Origin: Paenibacillus ihuae
Lineage (GTDB): Bacteria; Bacillota; Bacilli; Paenibacillales; Paenibacillaceae
Reading direction: 5' to 3'
NCBI RefSeq assembly: GCF_001368795.1
Contig: NZ_LN831204.1
Span: forward strand, 85,988 to 148,655
Length of the DNA stretch: 62,668 bases
The position numbers were made by a program, and so were the translations under genes. Below are positions 54,285 to 62,129 of this stretch, one piece after another. Positions within the stretch are counted from its first letter, which is position 1. Each line of letters opens with the position of its first letter. The notes below the pieces were generated by a model. That model made no database searches. It saw nothing but the letters and a program-made list of their open reading frames with translations, and had not been told where the DNA came from.

Positions 54285-54881
54285 GTGACTAATTTGACTA
54301 ATCTTCGACAAATCAGGGACTTCATTAACTGGGAGAAGAAAGGAAAGAAAATACTTCTTTGGATAGGAGAAGAAGTAGTGGCTAAAGTGGACATTGCCAT
54401 TGATTATGCAAGTAGGAATCCTAGATATGAATACTCCTTCGGCACTAAGTCCCAATACTTTTGGATATACAATAAAAATGACGCAGCGGATTGGGTAATA
54501 CAGGAATTAAAGAAAATCTTGAGATCGGAGGATCTAGAAGAATATACGCTTGCATTTGAGAAATTCAAAAAACGTAATAATATTAGATGGAGTTTCCCGG
54601 AAAAGTTAATTCTAATGCTGAAGATGAATGAAGCTGGTGAGAAAAATGATGAACAGTTAGCAGCTGAAGCAACGCTAACTTTTCGGAGAGTACGGTCTAA
54701 GTATGCCTGTAAAATCCAAATAAGAAAAATAAGAGAAGAGCTAAGAGCAAGCGGAGCAGACTTTGATTCTCATCTAGATATACTTATCGATCACGTAGGA
54801 GGATTTTCACTTTATAAGAACCAGTTCCTAGACTTATACCCCCCAGGTAAGGAATATTTAAAGTCAGGGAACATGGTCTAA
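54285..54881 (+). CDS. hypothetical protein, about 198 aa
   Basis: GTG 54285 or TTG 54294, both after TAGGACGG. Basic, alpha/beta: 'WEKKGKKILLWIGEEVVAKVDIAIDYA', then helices 'EKLILMLKMNEAGEKNDEQLAAEATLTFRRV'. The second half looks like a DNA-binding helical domain. Downstream of a possible attenuator. Family unknown. Confidence 0.55.
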   Translation: MTNLTNLRQIRDFINWEKKGKKILLWIGEEVVAKVDIAIDYASRNPRYEYSFGTKSQYFWIYNKNDAADWVIQELKKILRSEDLEEYTLAFEKFKKRNNIRWSFPEKLILMLKMNEAGEKNDEQLAAEATLTFRRVRSKYACKIQIRKIREELRASGADFDSHLDILIDHVGGFSLYKNQFLDLYPPGKEYLKSGNMV

Positions 54882-55699
54882 TGACGGCTCCAGTGCAGAC
54901 CTTAAGAAGATAGCGATCATTCTGGATGCCAGAGGAACAAATAAATAAAAGGCACAGCAATCACCAAGGGGTTAGCGAAAATAAGTATTCCATTGTCCAA
55001 ACATATTCGAGTGAAAATAATAGCTGCTGCTTGGGGTACGAGGGGGATAAAGGCTAGACCGATTATCAACATACCGCCGTTTCCGTATGCATGCTGGCAC
55101 GTCCGGGAGCAACGTCCTCTTTTTTTGCTGTACGACGCGACGGACCCAGCCGGGCAGCGCGAACGTTTCACCTTTTGTCCGGCTGCCGCCGGATCGCCGG
55201 GATACCGGCGCGCGGCCAGCTGCAGCATCGGCTCACCCGGCTACGGGCCGTGAGAAAGTCGAAGCAGCGCGCCGCCGGAGAAATCAGGAAAGGCGGTAGG
55301 AGCCGGTGGCGGACGGACCACCGCAGCAGGGGGGCGTGCCCGGGCAACGTCCTCTTTGTCGTCTCAGCATACCGCCTGGCAGCGAGGGCGCCGTAGTCGG
55401 CATACCGGCGCGCGGCCAGCATCAGCGGAAGCATCCCTTCGTTACCACGCTGGGATGAAGGAAGTTAAAAGAATGGACATCACTCCCCGGAGCAACCAGG
55501 AAGGGCAGTGAGAGCCGAGGGTGGCCGGAATGCTGCAGCAGGTACGTGCCCAGAGGGCAGCGCCCTCTTTGTCGCCGTTGTCAGAAGAAAATATTTGTAT
55601 TAACTGCCTCAGAAACCCTTCTAAATGCTTTCCTGGGTCTTGTACACACTACCTGTCACACTAAGAAGACCCTCCGCAACGGGCGCACCTAATGCGGAA

Positions 55700-55717
55700 G
55701 TCTAGTACTTTATTTTC
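55700..55717 (+). repeat. 18-bp interspersed motif, copy 1
   Basis: GTCTAGTACTTTATTTTC; copies 2 (55844-55861) and 3 (59043-59060) read GTCTAATACTTTATTTTC. In copies 1 and 3 a GCAGTTCG follows about 30 bases later. Confidence 0.6.
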
Positions 55718-55843
55718 CACACACAATTGGTTAACAAAGCGTTTGCAGTTCGGACACCTCCCCCTCAAATGACCAGTCTACAACTTATTACTCAATACCT
55801 GACGATTTCGTAACCAAAAAACTGCGTCAGATCAACAACTCCA

Positions 55844-55861
55844 GTCTAATACTTTATTTTC
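55844..55861 (+). repeat. 18-bp interspersed motif, copy 2
   Basis: Identical to copy 3 at 59043-59060. It directly precedes a GC-rich block beginning near 55870. Confidence 0.6.
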
Positions 55862-55870
55862 TCTGAACAG

Positions 55871-56245
55871 CCGTGACGGACTCCGCCGGGCAGCGCGAAC
55901 GCCGCACCTTCCGACCTGCTCCCGCAGGAACGCTGGGATGCCGGCGCGCTGCCTGCTGCACCATCAGCGGATGCATACACATGAGGGGATTCGGCAATGG
56001 GACCAAGTTCTTGTCCTACAAGGGACTATGTTCTTGTCCACCAACAGAGATATAGTGTATAACGACAGCAGCTTGGTAACATGTTTACAGAGCGACAGCA
56101 ACATGGTAACATATTAGAAAATATAACCATTTTTGTTCATCTGAATATTTGGAGGGTTTTCATGTATACTCCTGTCCCTATGAAAAGAAGCTATCATTGG
56201 TGGGGAAATCGTTGAATTTACATTATGGAATGGAGGGGATTATTT
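55871..56245. other. gap with GC-rich block and a 30-bp direct repeat
   Basis: The 55875-55975 block resembles that at 55139-55230 (shared GCCGGGCAGCGCGAACG). CGACAGCA(G/A)C(T/A)TGGTAACAT occurs twice at about 56060-56112 with a spacing of about 31. No gene seen. Confidence 0.4.
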
Positions 56246-56404
56246 ATGCCAAGAGTAAATGTTGATGAAGTTGATGAATATATAGAAAAACATAAAAGTT
56301 CGTTTTACTCTAAAATGCTTGAAGATGAGAAAAAAGAACTTGCTAAAGCGAATGCGATCCGAAAAGGCCTAGAAGACGCAAAGAATCTTAATGACAAAGG
56401 ATGA
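56246..56404 (+). CDS. small charged helical protein, 52 aa
   Basis: TGGAGGGG lies at good spacing before ATG 56246. The sequence (MPRVNVDEVDEYIEKHKSS..., then Lys/Glu-rich helix) is probably a coiled coil. Not similar to any family I recognise; could be an antitoxin-like small protein, but no toxin is adjacent. Ends 22 bases before the Tn7-like end. Confidence 0.5.
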   Translation: MPRVNVDEVDEYIEKHKSSFYSKMLEDEKKELAKANAIRKGLEDAKNLNDKG

Positions 56405-56457
56405 ATATCAGAAATGAAGAGAATAGTGTACAGTGACACAAATATTACCCGGTTTAA

Positions 56458-56485
56458 AAACCTTGTTTAATAAGGTTTTTTTTAA
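56458..56485 (+). terminator. intrinsic terminator inside the Tn7-like element
   Basis: AAACCTT/AAGGTTT around a 7-base loop, followed by eight T in total. Confidence 0.65.
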
Positions 56486-56620
56486 TTTCAAGGGAAACTT
56501 AGTGTCATAAAACTGCGACACAAAGTTTATCCCTTCGAAGGAAAATGACACAAAAGTTCCCCTGTTAGAAGCGAATGCCACAAAAGTTATTCCTATAGGA
56601 GAAAATGACACAAAGATTAC

Positions 56621-56667
56621 CTCTCTAAAGGAAGGCTCAAATATGATTTGAGCCTTCCTTTAGAGAG
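56621..56667. repeat. perfect 22-bp hairpin with a 3-base loop
   Basis: Arms 56621-56642 and 56646-56667 are exact complements around ATG. It overlaps the inner edge of the fourth 30-bp repeat. Long enough to extrude as a cruciform; no T run. Confidence 0.8.
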
Positions 56668-56753
56668 AGCAACTTAATTCATTAGTTTTCTTATTATATA
56701 GGGGTAAACTTTGCGTCATTCAATTTTAAGAGGTAAGTTTGTGTCACTGTACA

Positions 56754-57212
56754 ACAACAATATACCCGTAAAACGGCGATAAACAGTGATGTTCGCCCAG
56801 ACATCTGCACAAAATCCGTATTTTAATCAAATGTAATAAGTCTTAGACTAGGTATAATTATAAACTAATTATTGTCCGATCGTTAATTAATCCTTCAAAC
56901 GATACCAGATAAAAAGCATAGTGATGTTCTTTATGATTACTGTGACGGGTTTGTTAGTCTGGTGAAAGCTGTCAGAATGCTACTATAATTTACGTTTTTC
57001 AGGAATTTGGCGTTCTAATCCTAAAGTTGATAACCATCAGCCACAAAAAATCTACTAATACAAATGAACTGAGATCACCAAACGGCAGCCAGTCACAAGC
57101 CTGTAGCTGCTCGAAGCTCTACTCACCCTCCTGGTTTTCTCTGAACGTACTAGGTGCCGTGATTGACCACCGACTATGGCCGGGATCAGCGCCACATTCG
57201 CAGCAGTTTAAA
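56754..57212. other. gap without a convincing gene
   Basis: Open frames lack binding sites. Sequence changes from AT-rich to mixed near 57050. Nothing recognised. Confidence 0.3.
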
Positions 57213-57247
57213 AAGCCGCTTACAGAATGATTCTCTGCAAGCGGCTT
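57213..57247 (-). terminator. terminator of the propeller gene
   Basis: AAGCCGCTT/AAGCGGCTT with an inner CAGAA/TTCTCTG-like stem; on the minus strand it is followed by TTTAAA. Lies 36 bases beyond the gene's stop. Confidence 0.7.
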
Positions 57248-57282
57248 GAAACTATTAATTTATTATCCTCACAATTAGCTCT

Positions 57283-58464
57283 TCATTTCAGCACATACTT
57301 AGAGATCCTATTTTCTTGCCATGAATAAACTATTATATTATTCTGCCAGTAATCCAATATAGTCCCTTTTATTTGACTAAATTCGTGTATAGTGGACAGT
57401 GTATTAGCGTCGAAAATATACTGTTTGCTAAGCAAATTCACAAGCAATTTTCCATCTACTGTTTTACTCGCTGTAGGTAGACTGTCTCCCTCTGGAAAAA
57501 TTAAATTTGTTAGTACCCGTTCCTTTACTAACCCCTTCTGATTATATAAGCTTATTTTCTTGTTTTGAGTGTTAAATACCAAATATTCAGATCCAGCTTT
57601 AAAAGCAAATCCAAATTGATCGATAGTTCTCCCCCAAGTGGTAATTCCTTTTGGTGATACAGCTATAAGTTTTTGTGTTTTAGGTTTAGGAATTACGGAA
57701 AAAATAAAGGTACCATCATCGAGTGCAAAGGTTGTGTAGAAGTTAACATATGTTGCTTTGGGGAAGATGTATTGAAATGAACGCTGTATAGACGAATTAT
57801 ATACATTCACTTTTTGGGTATCGCCTTCCTTTGTTACAACTTCTATGGCGATCTGATTCTTCGTCACTATATTTAACTTTCCGGATACCACCTTACTCAC
57901 TTTCTGTTTACCACTTTTATCGAAAGATAGGAATTGAACCGTTTCTGCACCGGCCTTCATTGATTTCTGAGCTGCAATAATTAAGGTCCCATCCCCCATA
58001 CGATATAACTTACCGCCGTAGGGCAGCAGCTCTTGTCCTATGCGTTTGCTCCAGTTTTCCTTCCCTTCAGGACTCACGGAATAAAGAAGTCCTTCAGACG
58101 AAAAATAGGCGTATATCGTGCCATCCGGTGCATAAGCAAAAGGATCTTCTGTACTTGGCCATCCGTAGCCCGCCTTAGCAAAGGAGAATACCCATTTAAC
58201 CTTTCCCGTTTTCGTATCTACTGCTCGAACTGTATCAGGCGACCAAACCTTAGTCTCTGAGGCTCTTTCTTCTCCCACATGTAGATACAGCGTTTCCTTA
58301 CCAGGAACAAAAAAACTTTCTTCCTGTATAGGTATGTAATCTGCATTCGCCGTCTGAGTCCAAACTGCTTGTGGTAGTGAATCGTAGTTCTTAGCAGCAA
58401 TCACCCCAGCCACATTTGCAAAAACGAGGGTTGCTGTAATGAAACTGATTATCTTCTTTTTCAC
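57283..58464 (-). CDS. secreted PQQ-type beta-propeller protein
   Basis: 393 residues. Signal peptide 'MKKKIISFITATLVFANVAGVIA' at the start. Repeats with 'VRAVDTKTGKVKWVFSF', 'YAPDGTIYAYFSSEGLLYSVSPEGKENWSKRIG', 'LIAVSPKGITTWGRTI' are PQQ/YncE-like propeller blades. No cofactor-binding residues can be assigned. Upstream TGAGGTTTTC is a weak binding site. Probably a cell-surface or secreted binding protein. Confidence 0.8.
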   Translation of the reverse strand: MKKKIISFITATLVFANVAGVIAAKNYDSLPQAVWTQTANADYIPIQEESFFVPGKETLYLHVGEERASETKVWSPDTVRAVDTKTGKVKWVFSFAKAGYGWPSTEDPFAYAPDGTIYAYFSSEGLLYSVSPEGKENWSKRIGQELLPYGGKLYRMGDGTLIIAAQKSMKAGAETVQFLSFDKSGKQKVSKVVSGKLNIVTKNQIAIEVVTKEGDTQKVNVYNSSIQRSFQYIFPKATYVNFYTTFALDDGTFIFSVIPKPKTQKLIAVSPKGITTWGRTIDQFGFAFKAGSEYLVFNTQNKKISLYNQKGLVKERVLTNLIFPEGDSLPTASKTVDGKLLVNLLSKQYIFDANTLSTIHEFSQIKGTILDYWQNNIIVYSWQENRISKYVLK

Positions 58465-58629
58465 ATGAAAACCTCAACTTTCATTTTTTGATATTACATA
58501 TGATGAAGTGGATTTTGACTTTTTACTCCCCCTATCAGATGGTATAAAAGAAGTCAAAGTCACTCACTTACATGTACTGTCCGACTAACATAAGGTTCAT
58601 GGTAAATGGTAACATAATTTCATGATGTT

Positions 58630-58655
58630 AAAAGCCACCTTTTGTGGCTTTTTTT
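58630..58655 (+). terminator. intrinsic terminator
   Basis: AAAAGCCAC/GTGGCTTTT with a short loop, then T run. No plus-strand gene directly precedes it, so its transcript is unclear. Confidence 0.65.
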
Positions 58656-59167
58656 CAATTTCTCTAAAAAAATATTTTTCCTTGCTACCTCATACGATCC
58701 CTTTAATGAAAAGCTTGAAACCTCTACTTTCTCACACTAATCATCACCGGTAGACGTATTAATCGCTGCGTGTCGATCGCAGCTTGAAGAACATCCGAAG
58801 CGCCAGTTCTGTACGATCCTACGCCGGCGAAGTCGGAAGCCAGCTGCACAAGCCAATTCGCACCATACTCCTGATTGGCCTTGGAAGCACCTGATCCGCT
58901 GTTAAAACTCCAGTAGATTGAAGACTCATGCTGCGCCAGAAGATAAGAATCAACTCCCGTATGGAAGCACCGGTTCGGCCCGTTCGGCACGCTGGCGACG
59001 ACGCGGCCAGCTGCTCCGGCGGATCTGCACTAGGCTTGCCAGGTCTAATACTTTATTTTCATATTTACAGCAGTCTCCGTTGAAAAAAAGCTGCAGTTCG
59101 TGCTCCTGGTTGTTCTTACGGATGTGAAACTTCACCTAATATATGATTCGTTCCCCGGCTGCAGCTC
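58656..59167. other. gap with a doubtful minus frame and repeat motif 3
   Basis: A minus frame at 58724-58990 ('SSIYWSFNSGSGASKANQEYGANWLVQLASDF') has a protein-like stretch but no binding site; it could be a gene relic. Motif copy 3 (59043-59060) lies next to a GC-rich block similar to those at 55.1-56.0 kb. Confidence 0.3.
59043..59060 (+). repeat. 18-bp interspersed motif, copy 3
   Basis: GTCTAATACTTTATTTTC, identical to copy 2, 3.2 kb away. Confidence 0.6.
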
Positions 59168-59665
59168 TTACGTCATTATTCTGTCCTCGATCCAATCAAC
59201 ATCTAGTAGTTCTTGGTAAGGGTCTATTTTCATTGTTACACTCAAATGTTCTATATCATATACTTCCATAACCCCACTGTTAAGAACGTTTAAGATTTTG
59301 TGTGCCGATTTACCGATGTCCATGACAATGGAGCGCTTTTCACGATAATTCAAATCAGAAAACAGATCACATATGCACCCAGCTGCTGTTTCCATAATCG
59401 ATTCTATGCTCCACTGCACTCCTTCTAACACGACCGCTTCCGCAAAATGAGTATCTTCATTTGCTAGTGCAACAATAAAATTTGCCGAGGCTCCAGTATG
59501 AATGGCGTGGATCCACATTTTCCAGCTGTAAATAGAAGGTTCTTGAATTATGGTACTTCGGGCGTCCTCTCCCGCTTCTGCCAGTACCGGTCGTGTCGTA
59601 ATAAACTCCTTAATTACCGACCATACCTCTTCCTGATGCCCCTGAGTTTTTTGAACGATTATCAT
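59168..59665 (-). CDS. hypothetical protein, 165 aa
   Basis: ATG at 59665 after GGGAGG. Soluble alpha/beta: 'VWSVIKEFITTRPVLAEAGEDARSTIIQEPSIYSWKMW', then 'EDTHFAEAVVLEGVQWSIESIM'. No known motif. It stands alone next to the IS110 element. Confidence 0.6.
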   Translation of the reverse strand: MIIVQKTQGHQEEVWSVIKEFITTRPVLAEAGEDARSTIIQEPSIYSWKMWIHAIHTGASANFIVALANEDTHFAEAVVLEGVQWSIESIMETAAGCICDLFSDLNYREKRSIVMDIGKSAHKILNVLNSGVMEVYDIEHLSVTMKIDPYQELLDVDWIEDRIMT

Positions 59666-59719
59666 GAATGTTATCCTCCCACTATAAATTAATAAAATCT
59701 CTTGTTTCCTCACTCGTTC

Positions 59720-60069
59720 TTAGATTTTCAGCCAATGACAGATTAAGAGTTGGAGAAGTCATGTAAGGATGACATTATTTTCTGGAAGAGCCGGTGGCGG
59801 GAATAGAGGTTGGGGGAAATTGTCCCCAGCCCATGGATCGTTCCTGTGATCGCACTTTGGATATCCACACCTGTCTCTTGACGGCTTACCCTCCCATGTC
59901 ACGCGGGGTCTTCGCCCTTACATTCCTTCGTTCGGCCTCTCAAGAGGTGGACGCCGTTTTTTGCTCCTTTACAGGGTCGTTGCCCTTATGGATTATTTTC
60001 CTGCGGCTGCTCCGTGCTTCCTTTGTCTTGGTTCTTCTCTTCCGGTGAGAAACGTGATTTCGGTTTTAC
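59720..60069. other. non-coding right part of the IS110-family element
   Basis: About 350 bases downstream of the transposase with several GC-rich stems (e.g. GGGG-AAATTGT-CCCC near 59813-59827) and no gene. IS110-family elements have a non-coding end that can encode a structured guide (bridge) RNA. The exact element end was not determined. Confidence 0.35.
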
Positions 60070-61365
60070 TTAAGCTGCCATCTGGATCTGGGCCTGACGT
60101 ACCGGCCCTAACACGTCGTTTGCATCGTATGGAATGTGCTTCGTCCCGAGCGTATGAAGCACTCGAATGAGCTTCCCGCACAGCGCCACAAGCGATTGTT
60201 TTTTCTTCAGTGGATTCTGACTTCGTGTCGTAAAATACTGGTGTAGTGCCTTAAATTCAGCATTCTTTGCTACCATGGGCATGACCGCCCGGAACAGCAG
60301 GGCCCTCAGCCTTGCACGTCCACGTTTGGTAATACTGGACTTGCCTTTTTTCTTTCCCGAACTATTCTCTTTGAGATTCAGTCCGGCCAGCCGAATGATC
60401 TGCTGTCCATGCTCGTAACCACTCAGATCGCCCACTTCCGCCAGGAATCCCGCCAACGTCACTACAGCCACACCGGGCACGGTAAGCATCTCTTTCGTGC
60501 CTGGAATTTGCCCCAGTAGACGTTCCACTTCCGACAGAATCTCTTCAAGCTGTCTGGCGAACATGTTGTATTGCTCCAGAAGTGTTTTAATCTCTATTTT
60601 TGCTGCAGGAAGACCTTCGGTCAGACCGATGGAGTTTCTCGCCGTTTCGACCAGCAATTGGGCTCGCTTCGTTCCCACGGCTCGTTTCACGTCTTTCTTC
60701 CACCGCTGAGCGATGGCTTCTGCACCGAGTCCTACAATCTCACCCGGCGTCGGAAACTCGTCCAGAGTAATGAGCGAGGCTTTTCCTTCCCAGTCTTTAA
60801 ACACCTCAGCGTATTCCGGAAAAAAGCGATCCTGCCAGTTCTGCACCCGCCTTTGCACCTGCCCGAGGTTCACCATGATCTTCTCTCGAAGATTCATGAG
60901 AATTCGCAGATCTGCGTAGATACTCGTTGGCAATTTAGGTTCGCTGTATTTCCCGTTCCGCACTAAATCGGCAATGACTTTAGCGTCTTTATAGTCGTTT
61001 TTCGTGGGTGAGTTATCTTCCAGCTCTTTGCTTTTGTGTACGTGATGCGGATTAACAATGACCAAAGGAATGCCTTGTTGTCCCAAATACTCCGCCAAGG
61101 TGAACCAGTAGTGTCCGGTAGGTTCAATACCGAAGAGGACGTCGCTCTTGGCATGCTCCTGCTGAAGCTCCTTCATCCACTGAACCAGTTGCTCGAGTCC
61201 AGTACGGGTATTTGAGAACACACAATCCTTTCCGAGTTCAATCCCCCGATAGTCGATGGCCCGGGCTACATGGGTTTCTTTCGCAATGTCTGCGCCTACG
61301 ACAAGGGTCTTGTCGGAAATTCGTGTAATCCGTTGATTCTGTTTCTTCGATTGTTTATACTTCAT
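60070..61365 (-). CDS. IS110-family transposase/recombinase
   Basis: ATG at 61365 after AGGAGG; 431 residues. N-terminal DEDD domain 'VVGADIAKETHVARAIDYRG' (Asp), 'FGIEPTGHYWFTLAEYL' (Glu), 'NSPTKNDYKDAKVIADLV' (Asp pair). The C-terminal IS116/IS110/IS902 part has 'IPGTKEMLTVPGVAVVTLAGFLAEVGDLSGYEHGQQIIRLAGLNLKENSSGKKKG' and 'RGRARLRALLFRAV' with the Ser region. This family transposes with an RNA guide in characterised members. Intact frame, so likely recently active. Confidence 0.93.
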   Translation of the reverse strand: MKYKQSKKQNQRITRISDKTLVVGADIAKETHVARAIDYRGIELGKDCVFSNTRTGLEQLVQWMKELQQEHAKSDVLFGIEPTGHYWFTLAEYLGQQGIPLVIVNPHHVHKSKELEDNSPTKNDYKDAKVIADLVRNGKYSEPKLPTSIYADLRILMNLREKIMVNLGQVQRRVQNWQDRFFPEYAEVFKDWEGKASLITLDEFPTPGEIVGLGAEAIAQRWKKDVKRAVGTKRAQLLVETARNSIGLTEGLPAAKIEIKTLLEQYNMFARQLEEILSEVERLLGQIPGTKEMLTVPGVAVVTLAGFLAEVGDLSGYEHGQQIIRLAGLNLKENSSGKKKGKSSITKRGRARLRALLFRAVMPMVAKNAEFKALHQYFTTRSQNPLKKKQSLVALCGKLIRVLHTLGTKHIPYDANDVLGPVRQAQIQMAA

Positions 61366-61495
61366 GTTGAGTGCCTCCTGCGCTGGAATTTGTTCTTTGG
61401 TCGGAACGTTTCCCAGTATACAGTTGGCGCTTTTTTCTTTCAAACCTCAAATTAATTCATTACAGGAATGGCTCCTTATATCCGTAAACCAAAAA

Positions 61496-61539
61496 AAGCA
61501 CCGAACAAATAGGGGTACTCCCCTATTCGTTCGGTGCTT
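61496..61539 (-). terminator. strong hairpin upstream of the IS110 transposase
   Basis: About 20-bp nearly perfect stem (61496-61514/61520-61539) followed on the minus strand by seven T. It would shield the transposase from outside transcription, or it may mark the edge of the element. Confidence 0.7.
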
Positions 61540-61646
61540 CCGATACGGTCTCGCCTATTGGCTTTCTTCCATTTTAATATAGTTTAATGTTAATGTCGAT
61601 ACAGAAACACGATTAATGCCGCTAATCTAATTAGATTTTAAAGCTC

Positions 61647-61817
61647 TTAATCACCATTTGATACTTCTGTATTTTTCGTATTTGTCGTCTTATATTTTTC
61701 GCCATCTATTACATGCTCCTTGAAATTAACTCTACCCATGAAGAGTGGGCAATTTTTTTTATGGGCTAACTTCCCTATAATCACAGTATTAGATTTACAA
61801 AAATAACACTTAACCAA
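61647..61817 (-). CDS. small zinc-ribbon-like protein, 56 aa
   Basis: TTG at 61817, eight bases after AGGGAGAG (GTG at 61826 is too close to it). Begins with 'VKCYFCK' and later 'HKKNCPLF', a possible partial zinc site, then a Lys/Thr/Asn-rich tail. Short and AT-rich. Confidence 0.45.
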   Translation of the reverse strand: MVKCYFCKSNTVIIGKLAHKKNCPLFMGRVNFKEHVIDGEKYKTTNTKNTEVSNGD

Positions 61818-61876
61818 AATCTGCACTCTCCCTATCTAAATATATTTTTAAGTCTAAATTTTCAACAATTCATATC

Positions 61877-61918
61877 ATTTATAGTAGTATGTTAATTAAT
61901 TAACATACTACTATAAAT
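61877..61918. repeat. perfect 42-bp palindrome
   Basis: 21-base arms without a loop, centred at 61897/61898 (core GTTAATTAATTAAC), followed by six T on the plus strand. A terminator, or a cruciform or operator in front of the small minus-strand gene. Confidence 0.75.
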
Positions 61919-62042
61919 TTTTTCTTTTATTCCTATCTTAATTATACCTCTCATGTAATTTCTGCAATGTATATAATTAAAGCGCCTGTATACCTTGGGG
62001 TATTCGACGTTCTTTTGGACTACAATAAGCTAATTAAAAAAT

Positions 62043-62090
62043 CTTGGCTCGTGGCCCCACTTCGTATGGAATTTAGATTCACAAGCCAAG
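62043..62090 (-). terminator. hairpin after the secreted protein gene
   Basis: CTTGGCT/AGCCAAG with a further GTG/CAC pair; lies 40 bases beyond the stop at 62130. On the minus strand ATTTTTTAATT follows. Confidence 0.55.
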
Positions 62091-62129
62091 AGAATTAAAT
62101 TTCATGATGAAACCAGGTTTGGACTATTG

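Larger units (their letters stand above)
54882..55870. repeat. GC-rich repeat DNA without convincing genes
   Basis: Blocks recur imperfectly: GCAACGTCCTCTTT at about 55108 and 55341 with a variant near 55555; CCGGCGCGCGGCCAGC at about 55204 and 55402, with a variant near 55939. Overlapping frames exist on both strands but lack binding sites. Similar GC-rich blocks appear near 58950-59035. Two copies of an 18-bp motif lie at 55700 and 55844. Confidence 0.5.
56427..56753. mobile_element. miniature element with Tn7-like ends and 30-bp-phased repeats
   Basis: Both ends read TGTACAGTGACACAAA (56427-56442 and the complement at 56738-56753), like the TGTACAGTGACA ends of Tn7-like/Tn5053-like transposons. 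Inside the left part, GACACAAA-type motifs start at 56517, 56547, 56577 and 56607, exactly 30 bases apart, resembling arrayed transposase-binding sites. An inverted copy lies at 56705-56720. No transposase gene. Flanking pentamers differ (AATAG, ACAAC). The periodicity also makes a minus-strand frame with 10-residue repeats, which I treat as a by-product. Confidence 0.55.

Noticed and set aside
55088..55434. Several frames of 70-100 codons on both strands
   Set aside because: They overlap each other in a GC-rich repeat block and lack start signals.
56408..56611. A 67-codon minus frame with 10-residue repeats
   Set aside because: The repeats follow from the 30-bp DNA periodicity; the frame has no binding site and crosses a terminator.
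56514..56636. Four repeats at exact 30-bp spacing considered as a CRISPR array
   Set aside because: The conserved part is about 10-18 bases with partly conserved 'spacers', and the unit is shorter than any repeat-spacer unit. The repeats share motifs with the element ends, and no cas genes are present.
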